From NCBI GenBank assembly GCA_040880065.1, contig JBBDJE010000064.1, positions 1 through 64,000 of the forward strand: a stretch of DNA of 64,000 nt, written 5' to 3'. Under the pieces are notes generated by a model. That model had not been told where the DNA came from. It made no database searches and worked only from the letters and a program-made list of their open reading frames with translations. Source of the stretch: Abyssibius sp040880065 (GTDB lineage Bacteria; Pseudomonadota; Alphaproteobacteria; Rhodobacterales; Rhodobacteraceae). Within the stretch, counting starts at the first letter, position 1. The number at the start of each line of letters is the position of its first letter. The position numbers were made by a program, and so were the translations under genes. Below, one piece after another: positions 8,158 through 16,851 of this stretch.

Positions 8158-9232
8158 CATGGAACTGAACGACCTGCGCGCCGCCGTCGCTGCAGACATC
8201 ATTACCGAAGAGCAGGCTACGCGCTTGCGGGTGCTTGTCGAAAACCGCATCGGCTTTCGTAAATTCATGCAAAAAGAAGATGAACCGTTCGAGTTCTTCT
8301 CGGGCTTTGCGGAAATCTTCATCACCGTCGGCCTGTCCATCCTGTTTACCGGCATCCTCGGGTTGCTGATGATCAGCGGCGAAATAGCGTTTGTGGCCTT
8401 TTTCGGGGCCGGGCTTGCCTTTGCGCTGGCCTTTTACTTCACGCTGAAACGCCGGATGAACCTGCCAAGCATGTGGCTGGCTACGGTCTTTGCCACTGGC
8501 ATCGGCATTTTTCTTGGTGTGCTGCTGTTTGACCCGTTGCGGATTGACGAAACCATGTTGCTGGTTGTCAGCCTTCTGGGCTTTGGGGCCATGCTGGTCT
8601 GGTATCGGGTGTTTCACCTGCCCTTCACCATGTTTCTGGCAGGGCTTTACGGCATTGCCGTGACCTATGCGCTGGCCTCGCTGATAGAGCCTTCGGCCTT
8701 TGGCATCGCCAGAAGCTGGTATCAGAACCCGTTTGATCTGAACAATGCGTCGATCTTTTCGTATGCGACGCTGGTCTTCGGCCTTGTCGCCTTTGCTGTG
8801 GGCATGTGGTTTGACACGCAGGACCCGTACCGCATTGGCCGCAAATCCGCCGCCGGATTCTGGCTGCACCTCATCGCGGCCCCGGCGCTGGTAAACACCA
8901 TTGCGCTGAGCCTTTACAATATGGGTGGCACGGCCGGCTATCTGCTGACGGCGCTGGCACTCGCGCTGATCTCGCTTCTGGCACTGGTGGTTGACCGGCG
9001 GTCGTTTCTGACGGCCGGCATTCTTTACATGGCCGCGCTGCTCATCTCCGCCTTTGGCAGCACGTCAAACGAAGGATGGGCGATCGTGCTGACATTGCTT
9101 GTTCTCGGCGTGTTCATCACCGTGCTTGGCACCTGGTGGGGTGCGATCCGCGCCGCCATCATGCGTGCGCTGCCCGTCTTCCCCCTCAAGAACCGTCTTC
9201 CCCCCTATGACACGATTATGGATACCGAATGA
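8150..9232 (+). CDS. polytopic membrane protein between hslV and hslU (DUF2157-like)
   Basis: This 360-residue protein has a short soluble N-terminus (about 65 residues, containing ITEEQATRLRVLV) followed by about nine to eleven hydrophobic segments from residue 66 to 345. The N-terminal part plus multi-TM layout is reminiscent of DUF2157-type membrane proteins, but I do not recognise it firmly. It overlaps hslV by 8 bases and its stop overlaps the hslU start in ATGA (9229-9232), so the three genes are surely cotranscribed. An alternative in-frame ATG lies at 8159, two bases after the hslV stop. Whether it works with the protease or is a passenger in the operon is unknown. Confidence 0.7.
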   Translation: MADMELNDLRAAVAADIITEEQATRLRVLVENRIGFRKFMQKEDEPFEFFSGFAEIFITVGLSILFTGILGLLMISGEIAFVAFFGAGLAFALAFYFTLKRRMNLPSMWLATVFATGIGIFLGVLLFDPLRIDETMLLVVSLLGFGAMLVWYRVFHLPFTMFLAGLYGIAVTYALASLIEPSAFGIARSWYQNPFDLNNASIFSYATLVFGLVAFAVGMWFDTQDPYRIGRKSAAGFWLHLIAAPALVNTIALSLYNMGGTAGYLLTALALALISLLALVVDRRSFLTAGILYMAALLISAFGSTSNEGWAIVLTLLVLGVFITVLGTWWGAIRAAIMRALPVFPLKNRLPPYDTIMDTE

Positions 9233-10539
9233 CCGATCTTACCCCCCGCGAAATCGTCTCGGAGCTTGACCGCTTTGTCATTGGCCAAGCTGATGCCAAG
9301 CGCGCGGTGGCCGTGGCCCTGCGCAACCGCTGGCGCCGCCAGCAGCTTGCCGATGACCTGCGCGACGAGGTTTACCCCAAGAACATTCTGATGATCGGAC
9401 CAACCGGCGTTGGTAAAACCGAGATCAGCCGCCGCCTTGCCAAACTGGCGCGCGCGCCCTTCATCAAGGTCGAGGCGACCAAGTTTACCGAAGTGGGCTA
9501 TGTTGGCCGCGATGTGGAACAGATCATCCGCGATCTGATGGATTCAGCCATTGTCATGGTGCGCGAGCAGATGCGCGAAGATGTGCGCGCAAAAGCGCAT
9601 GAAGCTGCCGAGAACAGGGTGATCGAAGCGCTTGCCGGTGAAGGTGCGCGCGAACAAACCCGTGAAATGTTTCGCAAGAAACTGCGAGACGGTTTGCTTG
9701 ATGAAACCGAGATCGAAGTTGAACTGCCCGAATCCGCCAACCAGGGCCCGGCGATGTTCGATATCCCCGGCCAGCCCGGTGCCAGCATGGGCATGATGAA
9801 TCTTGGTGATATGCTGTCAAAGGCCATGGGCGGGCGCACCAAAACCCAAACCGTCAAGGTGAAGGACAGCCACGATATTTTGCTGGCTGTCGAGGCCGAT
9901 AAACTGCTCGATGAAGAAGCGGTGACACGCGAGGCAATTGCTGCCGTTGAAGAAAACGGCATTGTGTTTCTGGACGAGATCGACAAGGTTTGCGCGCGTG
10001 CCGATGCGCGCGGTGGCGATATTTCGCGCGAAGGCGTGCAGCGCGACCTGCTGCCGTTGATTGAAGGCACAACCGTATCGACCAAATACGGCCCCGTGCG
10101 CAGCGACCATATCCTGTTTATCGCCTCGGGCGCATTCCATGTGGCAAAACCGTCGGATTTGTTGCCCGAACTGCAAGGCCGCCTGCCCATTCGGGTTGAA
10201 CTGCGCGCCCTTTCGGAAGAAGATTTCGTGCGTATCCTGACCGAAACCGACAATGCCCTGACCCGACAATACACCGCCCTGATGGCCACGGAAAACGTGG
10301 ATGTGACCTTTACGGAAGATGGAATTGGCGCGCTCGCGAAAATTGCTGCCGAAGTAAATTCCGCCATCGAAAATATCGGTGCACGCCGTCTTTACACCGT
10401 TTTAGAGCGTGTTTTTGAGGAATTGAGTTATTCTGCGCCGGATCGTAGTGGCGAATCGGTCATTGTAGATGCACAATTCGTGGATAAGCATTTGGGAGAA
10501 TTGGCCCGCAACACCGATATTAGCCGCTATGTGCTTTAG
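9229..10539 (+). CDS. hslU: ATP-dependent protease ATPase subunit HslU
   Basis: HslU (ClpY) is the hexameric AAA+ unfoldase that feeds substrates to HslV. The 436-residue protein starts with the typical PREIVSELDRFVIGQ, has Walker A GPTGVGKT at 57-64, Walker B with DEID at about 249-252, an inserted I domain between them (roughly 110-240, rich in Glu/Arg), and the C-terminal sensor-2 and HslV-docking end (NTDISRYVL). The start overlaps the stop of the membrane protein gene in ATGA. Length is standard for the family. A weak hairpin follows at 10560-10576. Confidence 0.97.
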   Translation: MTDLTPREIVSELDRFVIGQADAKRAVAVALRNRWRRQQLADDLRDEVYPKNILMIGPTGVGKTEISRRLAKLARAPFIKVEATKFTEVGYVGRDVEQIIRDLMDSAIVMVREQMREDVRAKAHEAAENRVIEALAGEGAREQTREMFRKKLRDGLLDETEIEVELPESANQGPAMFDIPGQPGASMGMMNLGDMLSKAMGGRTKTQTVKVKDSHDILLAVEADKLLDEEAVTREAIAAVEENGIVFLDEIDKVCARADARGGDISREGVQRDLLPLIEGTTVSTKYGPVRSDHILFIASGAFHVAKPSDLLPELQGRLPIRVELRALSEEDFVRILTETDNALTRQYTALMATENVDVTFTEDGIGALAKIAAEVNSAIENIGARRLYTVLERVFEELSYSAPDRSGESVIVDAQFVDKHLGELARNTDISRYVL

Positions 10540-10559
10540 TGTTGCGCCAATAGGCTATT

Positions 10560-10584
10560 CGCACGCAAAACGTGCGGGAATTTT
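10560..10584 (+). terminator. weak terminator-like hairpin after hslU
   Basis: CGCACG (10560-10565) pairs with CGTGCG (10571-10576) around a CAAAA loop; only four Ts follow, after GGAA. It may end the hslV-hslU transcript or be partly read through into the gene at 10616. Confidence 0.4.
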
Positions 10585-10615
10585 GAAACAAAAAGACTAA
10601 TCGAAGGGAAGTCTC

Positions 10616-12106
10616 ATGAAAAAAGTAATATTGGCGTCATCAACAGCGCTTGCTCTGGTTTGGGCTGCGCCTGCAGTATCACAGGCCCAGCTTCCGGCAT
10701 TGCTGGAGGGCCTCGAAGCGATGGCTGTCTACAATGATACGGTTGTTGAGTATGACAACAAAACAGTTGGCACCGATTACTCGGTTGAATATTCCGGCCT
10801 TCGTATTAAAGAAGACGCGGCAGATGGCACCATTATCGCGATTGACTGGCTGCGCGTCGAACCCAGCGCCGCGGTTCCGGGGCAGATAACGATTTCGGTC
10901 TCCCCGCGCGCGAATATCACCGTTAATGAAAGCGGCATGCCGCCCTATTCTATCGACGTGCTCAGCGATGGTGTTACCGCCACGCTGGACAATATGATCC
11001 CCGGTGCGGGCGGCGATGCTGCCGCAACCTGGAATTATGTGGTGAACATCCCCAGCCTGCAACTGACCGGAACCGGCGACAACCCGGTCATTCAAGAACT
11101 TAACTTCGCCATTACCGGGCTGACCACCATGTCGAGCTTTACACCGGCAAGCTTGACTGTGGCGTCGGAAGGCGGTTGGGATGCGTTTATTTTCGCATTT
11201 GACATCGAAACGCCCGACGACCAGCGTATTGCTGAATCCGGCAACATGGTCGATTTTGCCTATGAGTTCGCCTTTGATGCGGTGGATGAGCGTCAGATGC
11301 CCGAATACATGAAGGGTGAGCGTAACGCGCATTTCAACCTCAGCACCGGCAGCCAGTCGATCGAAATGACGATTGCCGGCCCCGATATGGCTGTTGATAT
11401 GGCTGCACAATCGGTTCAATCCGAACTGGCAGCATCCATGAGCGACGGGATCTTCACGTTCAGCGCTGAAAATGGCGTGACAAACTACCAGTTCAACGAG
11501 CTTGTGATCGAAGGCACCCCCGTGCCGCCCTTCATAATTGCGCTGACTGCGGCTGATATGGGCCTGCGCCTGCCGCTGATCAATTCCGGCAATGTCGAAG
11601 AAGCCAGCTTAAAGCTGAAGCTCGAAAACCTGACGATGCCGGATTCGCTTATGGCAATGGTCGACCCGAGCGCCAGCATTCCACGCACCCCGCTGAACCT
11701 GAACATCGACGTGCTGGCAAATGTGATTTCCCGCATCAACTGGGATGATCCGGACAGCTCGTTTGACAGCGGTAACCCGATGGATGTTGCCGAAGTGCAA
11801 GACATCACCATCCGCCAGATTCTGCTGGCCGCCGGTGGCGCTGAAGTTTCCGCAACGGGTGATGCAACGGTTGACAACTCCATGGGCGTTCCCTTCCCGA
11901 CAGGGATGGTGACAGTCACCGCCAAAGGCGTGCAAACGCTGGTCAATACGCTTGTGCAGCTTGGCCTCGTGCCCCAACAGGACGCTGGTATGGCCATGGG
12001 TATGCTTATGGGTCTTGCCCGCAATGAAGGGCCCGACCACTTCGTATCGGATATCGAGTTTTCGCCCAACGGCGTCACCGCTAATGGTAGCCCGCTGCCG
12101 TTTTGA
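10616..12106 (+). CDS. exported protein of unknown function (DUF2125-like)
   Basis: The 496-residue product begins with a clear Sec signal peptide (MKK then a hydrophobic stretch, likely cut after SQA at residue 24) and has no other membrane segment, so it is periplasmic or outer-membrane associated. The mature part is acidic and rich in beta-prone, Gly/Asn/Thr segments without catalytic motifs or repeats I can name. Its overall look fits the DUF2125 proteins of alphaproteobacteria, but that assignment is tentative. A gaaggga ribosome binding site (10602-10609) precedes the ATG. It is monocistronic, with a terminator at 12131. Confidence 0.65.
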   Translation: MKKVILASSTALALVWAAPAVSQAQLPALLEGLEAMAVYNDTVVEYDNKTVGTDYSVEYSGLRIKEDAADGTIIAIDWLRVEPSAAVPGQITISVSPRANITVNESGMPPYSIDVLSDGVTATLDNMIPGAGGDAAATWNYVVNIPSLQLTGTGDNPVIQELNFAITGLTTMSSFTPASLTVASEGGWDAFIFAFDIETPDDQRIAESGNMVDFAYEFAFDAVDERQMPEYMKGERNAHFNLSTGSQSIEMTIAGPDMAVDMAAQSVQSELAASMSDGIFTFSAENGVTNYQFNELVIEGTPVPPFIIALTAADMGLRLPLINSGNVEEASLKLKLENLTMPDSLMAMVDPSASIPRTPLNLNIDVLANVISRINWDDPDSSFDSGNPMDVAEVQDITIRQILLAAGGAEVSATGDATVDNSMGVPFPTGMVTVTAKGVQTLVNTLVQLGLVPQQDAGMAMGMLMGLARNEGPDHFVSDIEFSPNGVTANGSPLPF

Positions 12107-12130
12107 TCCGGTGTAAACCAGAACTGAAAG

Positions 12131-12153
12131 CCCCCGCTTTTGCGGGGGTTTTT
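12131..12153. terminator. terminator between two converging genes
   Basis: CCCCCGC (12131-12137) pairs with GCGGGGG (12142-12148) around TTTT, followed on the plus strand by TTTTT. It ends the plus-strand gene at 12106, and its T run reaches into the last codon of the converging smr gene; on the minus strand the T run is poor. Confidence 0.8.
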
Positions 12154-12754
12154 ATTTGCCCGACCGGCGCAGCCAAATATACCACGCACCTGCGCCACCA
12201 TCGCGCTGCTGAGCGGGAACGATGCGCAAGATCAGCGGTGCCAAGGCGGGTGCATTCAGCCATTGCGGCAATGAATGACGAATCACGCCGGGACGATGCG
12301 GCGTATGGTGAAATTCCTGATCTGCTGTGCGGCCCTTGCCGGTTATTACCAACACCATTTTCATGCCTTCGGCATGGCTGCGGCGAACAAACCCGTTCAG
12401 CGCTTCATGTGCCTCGTTTAGAAACATGCCATGCAGGTCCAGCCGGCCTTGCGGGCGCTCGCGCCCCGTGCGCAGCTTAGCCATGGTGCGCCGGTCAAGC
12501 TGCGACACCCCCGGTGCCTGCGAAGGGTCGGGTGCTGTATCTATATGCGTTGTCGCGGCGCGGCTTGCGCCCAGGCGAAACGTCGCAAGCTTTTGCAAAT
12601 CGATGGGGCGCGGATGGGCGACGGGCGGGATGGGTTTGGTCAGTTCCGGCGCAATAGCGGCGGCTGGGGCCGTGTGCTTGCTGAGCGATTTTCGCACCTC
12701 ATCCCACAAGGCGCGCTCCTCAGCCGTAAGCGTGCGCTTTCGCCGCCGGCTCAT
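12152..12754 (-). CDS. Smr (MutS2-type) domain protein
   Basis: The 200-residue protein has a basic N-terminus (SRRRKRTLTAEERALWDEV), a Pro/Ala-rich linker, and a C-terminal Smr domain with the signature LDLHGMFLNEAHEAL at about 105-119 and VLVITGKGR near 134-142. Smr domains bind or cut nucleic acids, acting on branched DNA or on RNA; standalone Smr proteins in proteobacteria are often annotated as DNA endonucleases, and recent work links some to ribosome rescue. It follows mltA with an ATGA overlap, in the Rhodobacterales-typical order Tim44-mltA-smr. The substrate here cannot be told from sequence. Confidence 0.85.
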   Translation of the reverse strand: MSRRRKRTLTAEERALWDEVRKSLSKHTAPAAAIAPELTKPIPPVAHPRPIDLQKLATFRLGASRAATTHIDTAPDPSQAPGVSQLDRRTMAKLRTGRERPQGRLDLHGMFLNEAHEALNGFVRRSHAEGMKMVLVITGKGRTADQEFHHTPHRPGVIRHSLPQWLNAPALAPLILRIVPAQQRDGGAGAWYIWLRRSGK

Positions 12755-13812
12755 TGAAACCGCGCCGCTGCCGCCCGCGGCAAAAGGGTAACAGCACGCC
12801 CCGGATAACGAATGCGCCCCGCGCGCAGGCCAATATCAGCACCTTCGCCAAAGTAGATATCGGCCCGCTGTGCGCCACGAATATCCCCGCCGGTATCCTG
12901 GGCAACCATCAGGCTACGCAGGCTTTCACCGCCCGCATTCATTTCCAGCCAGACCGGCGCACCCAGAGGAATATAGCGCGGGTCTACCGCAATTGAGCGC
13001 ATCGCCGTAAGCGGCACCTGAAAGGCCCCGACGGGGCCAAGCGACGGGGCAAGCTCTATTTCGCGAAAGAAGATATAAGACGGATTATGCAACAATGCCG
13101 CCGCGCCGCGCTGCGGATTGGCTTGCACCCAGCGCTTTAACCCATCTGGCGTGGCATTATTCGGGCTAAGCGCGCCAATGCGAATAAGCTCGCGCGCTGC
13201 CGAGCGGAACTGGTGGCCATTGCGCCCGCCAAAGGCAATGCGGATGAGCGAGTTATCAGGCAGGCGAATGCGCGCCGAGCCCTGCACATGCACATAAAAC
13301 GCATCAACCGGATCATCGAGCCAGACGATCTCCAGCCCACGACCCCGCAGCAAACCCTGTGTTTCAATTTCAGCCCGGCTGGCCCAGTGCCGCCCGCCTG
13401 CAACTTCAGGCGGCGCGCGGTAAAGCGGATAACGGAAACGTTCGGTGCGTTGTCGAGAGCCGGGCAATTCCGGCTCGAAATAGGCGGTAAACTGCGGCTG
13501 GTTGCCATCGGTGATGAGCGCAGGCTCAAACCAGCTTTCAAAAAACAGGCGCGCAGCGAAAGGCTCTTCAACAACACCCGATGCGGCCGCACAAGGCATG
13601 GCCCAGTCTTGCGCATGGCTGTAAGTGTTGCCGCGAATGCGCCCGCAACCAGCACGAAACACGCGCAAGGCCGCTAGATGGTTATCGGCCTGCCAGTTTT
13701 GCAACTGATCAAATGTCAGAAATTGCAGCGATTGCGCGTTACCCGCATGCGGTGTTACCAGCGCAAGGCCCGCCAAAAGCGCAAGGCGCTTAAACCAGCG
13801 CCCCGCCATCAT
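12751..13812 (-). CDS. mltA: membrane-bound lytic murein transglycosylase A (MltA)
   Basis: MltA cleaves peptidoglycan between MurNAc and GlcNAc, forming 1,6-anhydro ends during wall remodelling. The 353-residue product has a signal peptide (likely cut after GNA at residue 26) without a lipobox cysteine, so unlike the E. coli lipoprotein it is probably soluble in the periplasm. The MltA domain is seen in FTAYFEPELPGS (about 105-116), and the C-terminal 3D domain in VAQDTGGDIRGAQRADIYFG (about 302-321), which contains the catalytic Asp region. Start: two tandem ATGs at 13812 and 13809; the first overlaps the stop of the upstream Tim44-like gene. Confidence 0.92.
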   Translation of the reverse strand: MMAGRWFKRLALLAGLALVTPHAGNAQSLQFLTFDQLQNWQADNHLAALRVFRAGCGRIRGNTYSHAQDWAMPCAAASGVVEEPFAARLFFESWFEPALITDGNQPQFTAYFEPELPGSRQRTERFRYPLYRAPPEVAGGRHWASRAEIETQGLLRGRGLEIVWLDDPVDAFYVHVQGSARIRLPDNSLIRIAFGGRNGHQFRSAARELIRIGALSPNNATPDGLKRWVQANPQRGAAALLHNPSYIFFREIELAPSLGPVGAFQVPLTAMRSIAVDPRYIPLGAPVWLEMNAGGESLRSLMVAQDTGGDIRGAQRADIYFGEGADIGLRAGRIRYPGRAVTLLPRAAAARFQ

Positions 13813-14456
13813 TCCCCGGTTGCGACCAATTGCCAGTTCGGGTCATCGCTGCCCATGATCCGCGCGAATGTCCAGTCGGACACCTCGCGGCGCACGGTGG
13901 TATCATCGCCCTCAACCACCTCGCCGGATTGATCGCGCACGATCGAGGTCATCTCGGCAATGAAATGCAGGCTCAACTCGGCATGGCCTGAAGACTGGTT
14001 GTAGCTGGCGTTGGAAAGCCTGGCTTCGCGGATGCCGACAAAATTCGCCTCGACGGACAGGCCCTGATCAGCGCGGGCATCTATACCCTCTTCAAAAGCG
14101 GCCAGCACATCCGGGGCAAGAAACCCGCGAACCTCGCTCAGATCACCCGATTCATAGGCCATCAGCACCATTTCATGGGCTGCGCGCGCCCCGCGAATAA
14201 ACTCGTCAACCGAAAAGCTCGGCTCGACACGCTTCATTGCTGTCAGCGCTTTGCCGGTTTCGCTATCGGCAGAGGCAAAATCGGCGATATCCTGATCGGG
14301 CGTGCCGTCGATCACCTCAAACCGGCGGCGGGGGCCTGTTTGCGCGTCTTCGTCGGGTTCAAACCCATCACGGGTTCCCAAAACGTTTTTGATGCGAAGC
14401 ACCAAAAACAACAAAACGGCGGCCAATATGACCAGTTCTATCATCTGAGCGGACAT
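13809..14456 (-). CDS. Tim44/TimA-like membrane-anchored protein
   Basis: The 215-residue protein opens with one transmembrane helix (MIELVILAAVLLFLVLRI, about 5-22), a charged linker, and a C-terminal Tim44-like domain (about 75-215; DEFIRGARAAHEMVLMAYESGD near 84-105). Bacterial Tim44-like proteins are inner-membrane proteins related to the motor-anchoring subunit of the mitochondrial import machinery; their bacterial role is poorly defined. The ATG at 14456 is chosen because it has a gagg site upstream and opens directly into the membrane helix; a longer in-frame extension is possible. It heads a three-gene minus-strand unit with mltA and smr, divergent from fxsA. Confidence 0.8.
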   Translation of the reverse strand: MSAQMIELVILAAVLLFLVLRIKNVLGTRDGFEPDEDAQTGPRRRFEVIDGTPDQDIADFASADSETGKALTAMKRVEPSFSVDEFIRGARAAHEMVLMAYESGDLSEVRGFLAPDVLAAFEEGIDARADQGLSVEANFVGIREARLSNASYNQSSGHAELSLHFIAEMTSIVRDQSGEVVEGDDTTVRREVSDWTFARIMGSDDPNWQLVATGE

Positions 14457-14555
14457 AGGAGCCTCAAGCTTGGGTTTATTTCTGTTCTTAAGGTTCCTAT
14501 GTAAGGTGCCATGCGCCACAAGTCTATGGCACGGCGCATCAAGAAAGGCAGGAAG

Positions 14556-15011
14556 ATGCTGTTATTTGTCGTGTTGGTTGCAATCCCGATTGTCGAAATC
14601 GCGCTGTTTATTCAGGTGGGCGGGGCGATTGGGCTTTGGCCAACATTGGGAATTGTTGTGGCCACGGCCTTTATAGGCACGTTTTTGATCCGCGCACAGG
14701 GTGCTGCGGCAATGGAACGGCTGCGCGCAGCACTTTCAAGCGGCCAAGACCCGAGCGGCGCTTTGGCTGATGGTGCCGCCATTCTCATGGCAGGCGCTTT
14801 ATTGCTTACGCCCGGGTTTTTCACTGATGCTTTGGGGCTGGCCCTGCTGTTTGCGCCCACACGTTTCCTGATTTTCCGCGCCATCCGCGCGCAGGTAAAA
14901 GTAGCCGGCTTTGCGCATACAACCCGCAGCCCCGATGTGGTTGAGGGTGAATTTGTCGAGATCGACCCGGAAACCCCGCCACAGCAACCCCGAAACACCA
15001 ATGACGATTGA
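14556..15011 (+). CDS. fxsA: FxsA-family membrane protein
   Basis: The 151-residue protein has the FxsA core: a first helix with PIVEIALFIQVGGAIGLWPT (about 10-29), a second helix, and LLLTPGFFTDALGLALLF (about 89-106). In E. coli FxsA (suppressor of F exclusion) overcomes phage T7 exclusion by the F plasmid when overproduced; its normal role is unknown. The ATG at 14556 follows an aggaag site and gives the normal FxsA N-terminus; in-frame codons from 14511 would add a basic 15-residue extension. It is followed by secB after 55 bases, probably in one transcript. Confidence 0.88.
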   Translation: MLLFVVLVAIPIVEIALFIQVGGAIGLWPTLGIVVATAFIGTFLIRAQGAAAMERLRAALSSGQDPSGALADGAAILMAGALLLTPGFFTDALGLALLFAPTRFLIFRAIRAQVKVAGFAHTTRSPDVVEGEFVEIDPETPPQQPRNTNDD

Positions 15012-15066
15012 GGATTGCCGCCAGAGGTGGTAAGCCGCGCAAAACGCAAAAACCTAAGGAAAAACC

Positions 15067-15570
15067 ATGGCCGAAGACCAAGCCGCCGCTCCAACCCAGC
15101 CCGCCCAGCCTGCCCAGCCGCAGCCGCCCAAGCTTAATGTGCTTGCGCAATATATTCGCGATTTGAGCTTTGAGAACATTACCGCCCAAAAAGGCAATGC
15201 CCAGCAGGGTAAGCCGGAATACAAGGTGCAGGTCGGGCTTGACGCCAAAAAGATTGCCGACAAGCGCTTTGAAGTTGCGATCAAGCTCAAGGTCGAAGCT
15301 TCGGTCGCCGAAACGCCGATCTTTATTCTGGAGCTTGATTATGCCGGCCAGTTCATGGTCGACAATGTGCCCGACGCGCAGATGCACCCGTTTTTGATGA
15401 TCGAATGCCCGCGCATGATTTTCCCCTATCTGCGCCGCATTGTTGGTGACATCACCCAAGATGGCGGCTTTATGCCGCTAAACCTTGATTCGATGGATTT
15501 TCTGAACATCTACCGTCAGGAAGTGCAGCGCCGCGCGCAGGCCGAAGCCGCGAACGCGACAATTACCTAA
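15067..15570 (+). CDS. secB: protein-export chaperone SecB
   Basis: SecB is a tetrameric cytoplasmic chaperone that holds preproteins unfolded and delivers them to SecA. The 167-residue product has a Pro/Ala/Gln-rich N-terminal extension, then the conserved core QYIRDLSFENI (about 28-38), AGQFMVDNV (94-102), ECPRMIFPYLRRIVGDIT (about 114-131) and GGFMPLNLDSMDFLNIY. It starts with an ATG after aaggaaaa. Its stop codon overlaps the stop of the converging dnaQ gene by four bases (15567-15570), leaving no room for a separate terminator. Confidence 0.96.
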   Translation: MAEDQAAAPTQPAQPAQPQPPKLNVLAQYIRDLSFENITAQKGNAQQGKPEYKVQVGLDAKKIADKRFEVAIKLKVEASVAETPIFILELDYAGQFMVDNVPDAQMHPFLMIECPRMIFPYLRRIVGDITQDGGFMPLNLDSMDFLNIYRQEVQRRAQAEAANATIT

Positions 15571-16250
15571 AGTTTGTTCCAAAGCGCGTCATCGCCCAGC
15601 TCGGCAATAAAGGCCGCATGGGCGGTGCGCTCTTCATCGGTAATTCGGCAGGGCAAGGGTTTCGGCCTTTGGATCGGGGCCGCTGTGCTTGGTGAATTGC
15701 CGCCACTGCTATGCACGACCGACAGGCCGAAATCAGGCTGACGGCCGCCAATCAGTTCCAGATAGACTTCCGCAAGAATTTCGGAATCGAGCAAAGCGCC
15801 GTGCAAAACGCGCGATGAATTGTCGATATTGAAGCGCCGGCAGAGTGCATCGAGCGAATTTTGTGCGCCGGGATATTTGCGCCGCGCAATTTCAAGCGTA
15901 TCGAGCGCTTGCGCCATGGGAATGGGATCAAGTTCTGCCCAACGCAACTCGGCATTCAGAAATTTCATATCGAAGCTGGCATTGTGGATGACCAGCCGCG
16001 CATCACCGATGAATTCGCGAAATGCGGGCACAATTTCAGCAAATAGCGGTTTATCAGACAAAAATTCTTCCGAAAGACCGTGCACATTGAACGCCTCGAT
16101 CGGCATGTCGCGCTGCGGGTTGATGTATTGATGATAGGTCTTGCCGGTCGGCATGTGGTTGAGAAGTTCAACGCAGCCAATTTCCACCAGCCGGTCACCC
16201 TTTTCAGGGTCCAGTCCGGTGGTTTCGGTATCAAGCACAATTTCACGCAT
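15567..16250 (-). CDS. dnaQ: DNA polymerase III epsilon subunit (3'-5' proofreading exonuclease)
   Basis: DnaQ is the proofreading exonuclease of the replicative polymerase. The 227-residue protein has the DEDDh motifs: ExoI LDTETTG (6-12, with Asp7 and Glu9), ExoII around NASFDMKFLNAE, and ExoIII HGALLDSEILAEVY with the His and Asp. A variable C-terminus that would bind the alpha subunit follows. The ATG at 16250 is chosen; the in-frame alternative at 16259 is a GTG. It overlaps the end of coaE by eight bases and belongs to maf-aroE-coaE-dnaQ, transcribed away from the candidate origin. Confidence 0.94.
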   Translation of the reverse strand: MREIVLDTETTGLDPEKGDRLVEIGCVELLNHMPTGKTYHQYINPQRDMPIEAFNVHGLSEEFLSDKPLFAEIVPAFREFIGDARLVIHNASFDMKFLNAELRWAELDPIPMAQALDTLEIARRKYPGAQNSLDALCRRFNIDNSSRVLHGALLDSEILAEVYLELIGGRQPDFGLSVVHSSGGNSPSTAAPIQRPKPLPCRITDEERTAHAAFIAELGDDALWNKL

Positions 16251-16851
16251 GGCGCGCACTCTCGTTCAACGTGGCAACAAGCGCAAGCACGGCTTTGCGC
16301 ACAGGCTCGATGCCGTGGCCCGTATCAAACACCCAGTCGGCACGAGCACGTTTTTCAGCATTGGGCATTTGGCGCGACAGGATATTGTCCAGAAATTCCG
16401 CGCTCATCCCTTCACGGCCCAGCACACGGGCGCGCTGGATTTCGGGCGCGGTTGAGACGACGAGCACGCCATCCAGCCAGTTTTCTGCGCCGGTTTCAAA
16501 CAGCAATGGCACATCGAACAGCACCAGCGGCGCGTTTTTATGTAGCGCCAGAAACTGCGCGCGGCTTTGAGCCACCAACGGGTGAATTGCGGTTTCGATC
16601 TTTGCAAGCAAGGCGGGGTTATTTTGTATTTCGCGGCGCAAAACAGCACGGTCAACCCCGTTGGCTCCCACGGCTTCGGGCGCCAGTTGCGCGATGCGCT
16701 GCGTGCCAGCGCCGCCGGCTGCATACAGTTCTGCAACAGCCCCATCGGCATCCCAGACCGGCACGCCTGCTTGGGCAAAAAGCGCAGCCGTGGTCGATTT
16801 GCCCATGCCGATCGAGCCGGTCAGCCCCAGCAGGTAGGGGCGTCTGCTCAT
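16243..16851 (-). CDS. coaE: dephospho-CoA kinase
   Basis: CoaE phosphorylates dephospho-CoA with ATP, the last step of coenzyme A synthesis. The 202-residue protein has the P-loop GSIGMGKST (12-20), the substrate-site region VWDADGAVAELY (about 32-43), and the family segment VLFDVPLLFETGAENWLD (about 109-126). Start ATG overlaps the aroE stop in ATGA (16848-16851). Standard length for the family. Confidence 0.95.
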   Translation of the reverse strand: MSRRPYLLGLTGSIGMGKSTTAALFAQAGVPVWDADGAVAELYAAGGAGTQRIAQLAPEAVGANGVDRAVLRREIQNNPALLAKIETAIHPLVAQSRAQFLALHKNAPLVLFDVPLLFETGAENWLDGVLVVSTAPEIQRARVLGREGMSAEFLDNILSRQMPNAEKRARADWVFDTGHGIEPVRKAVLALVATLNESARHA

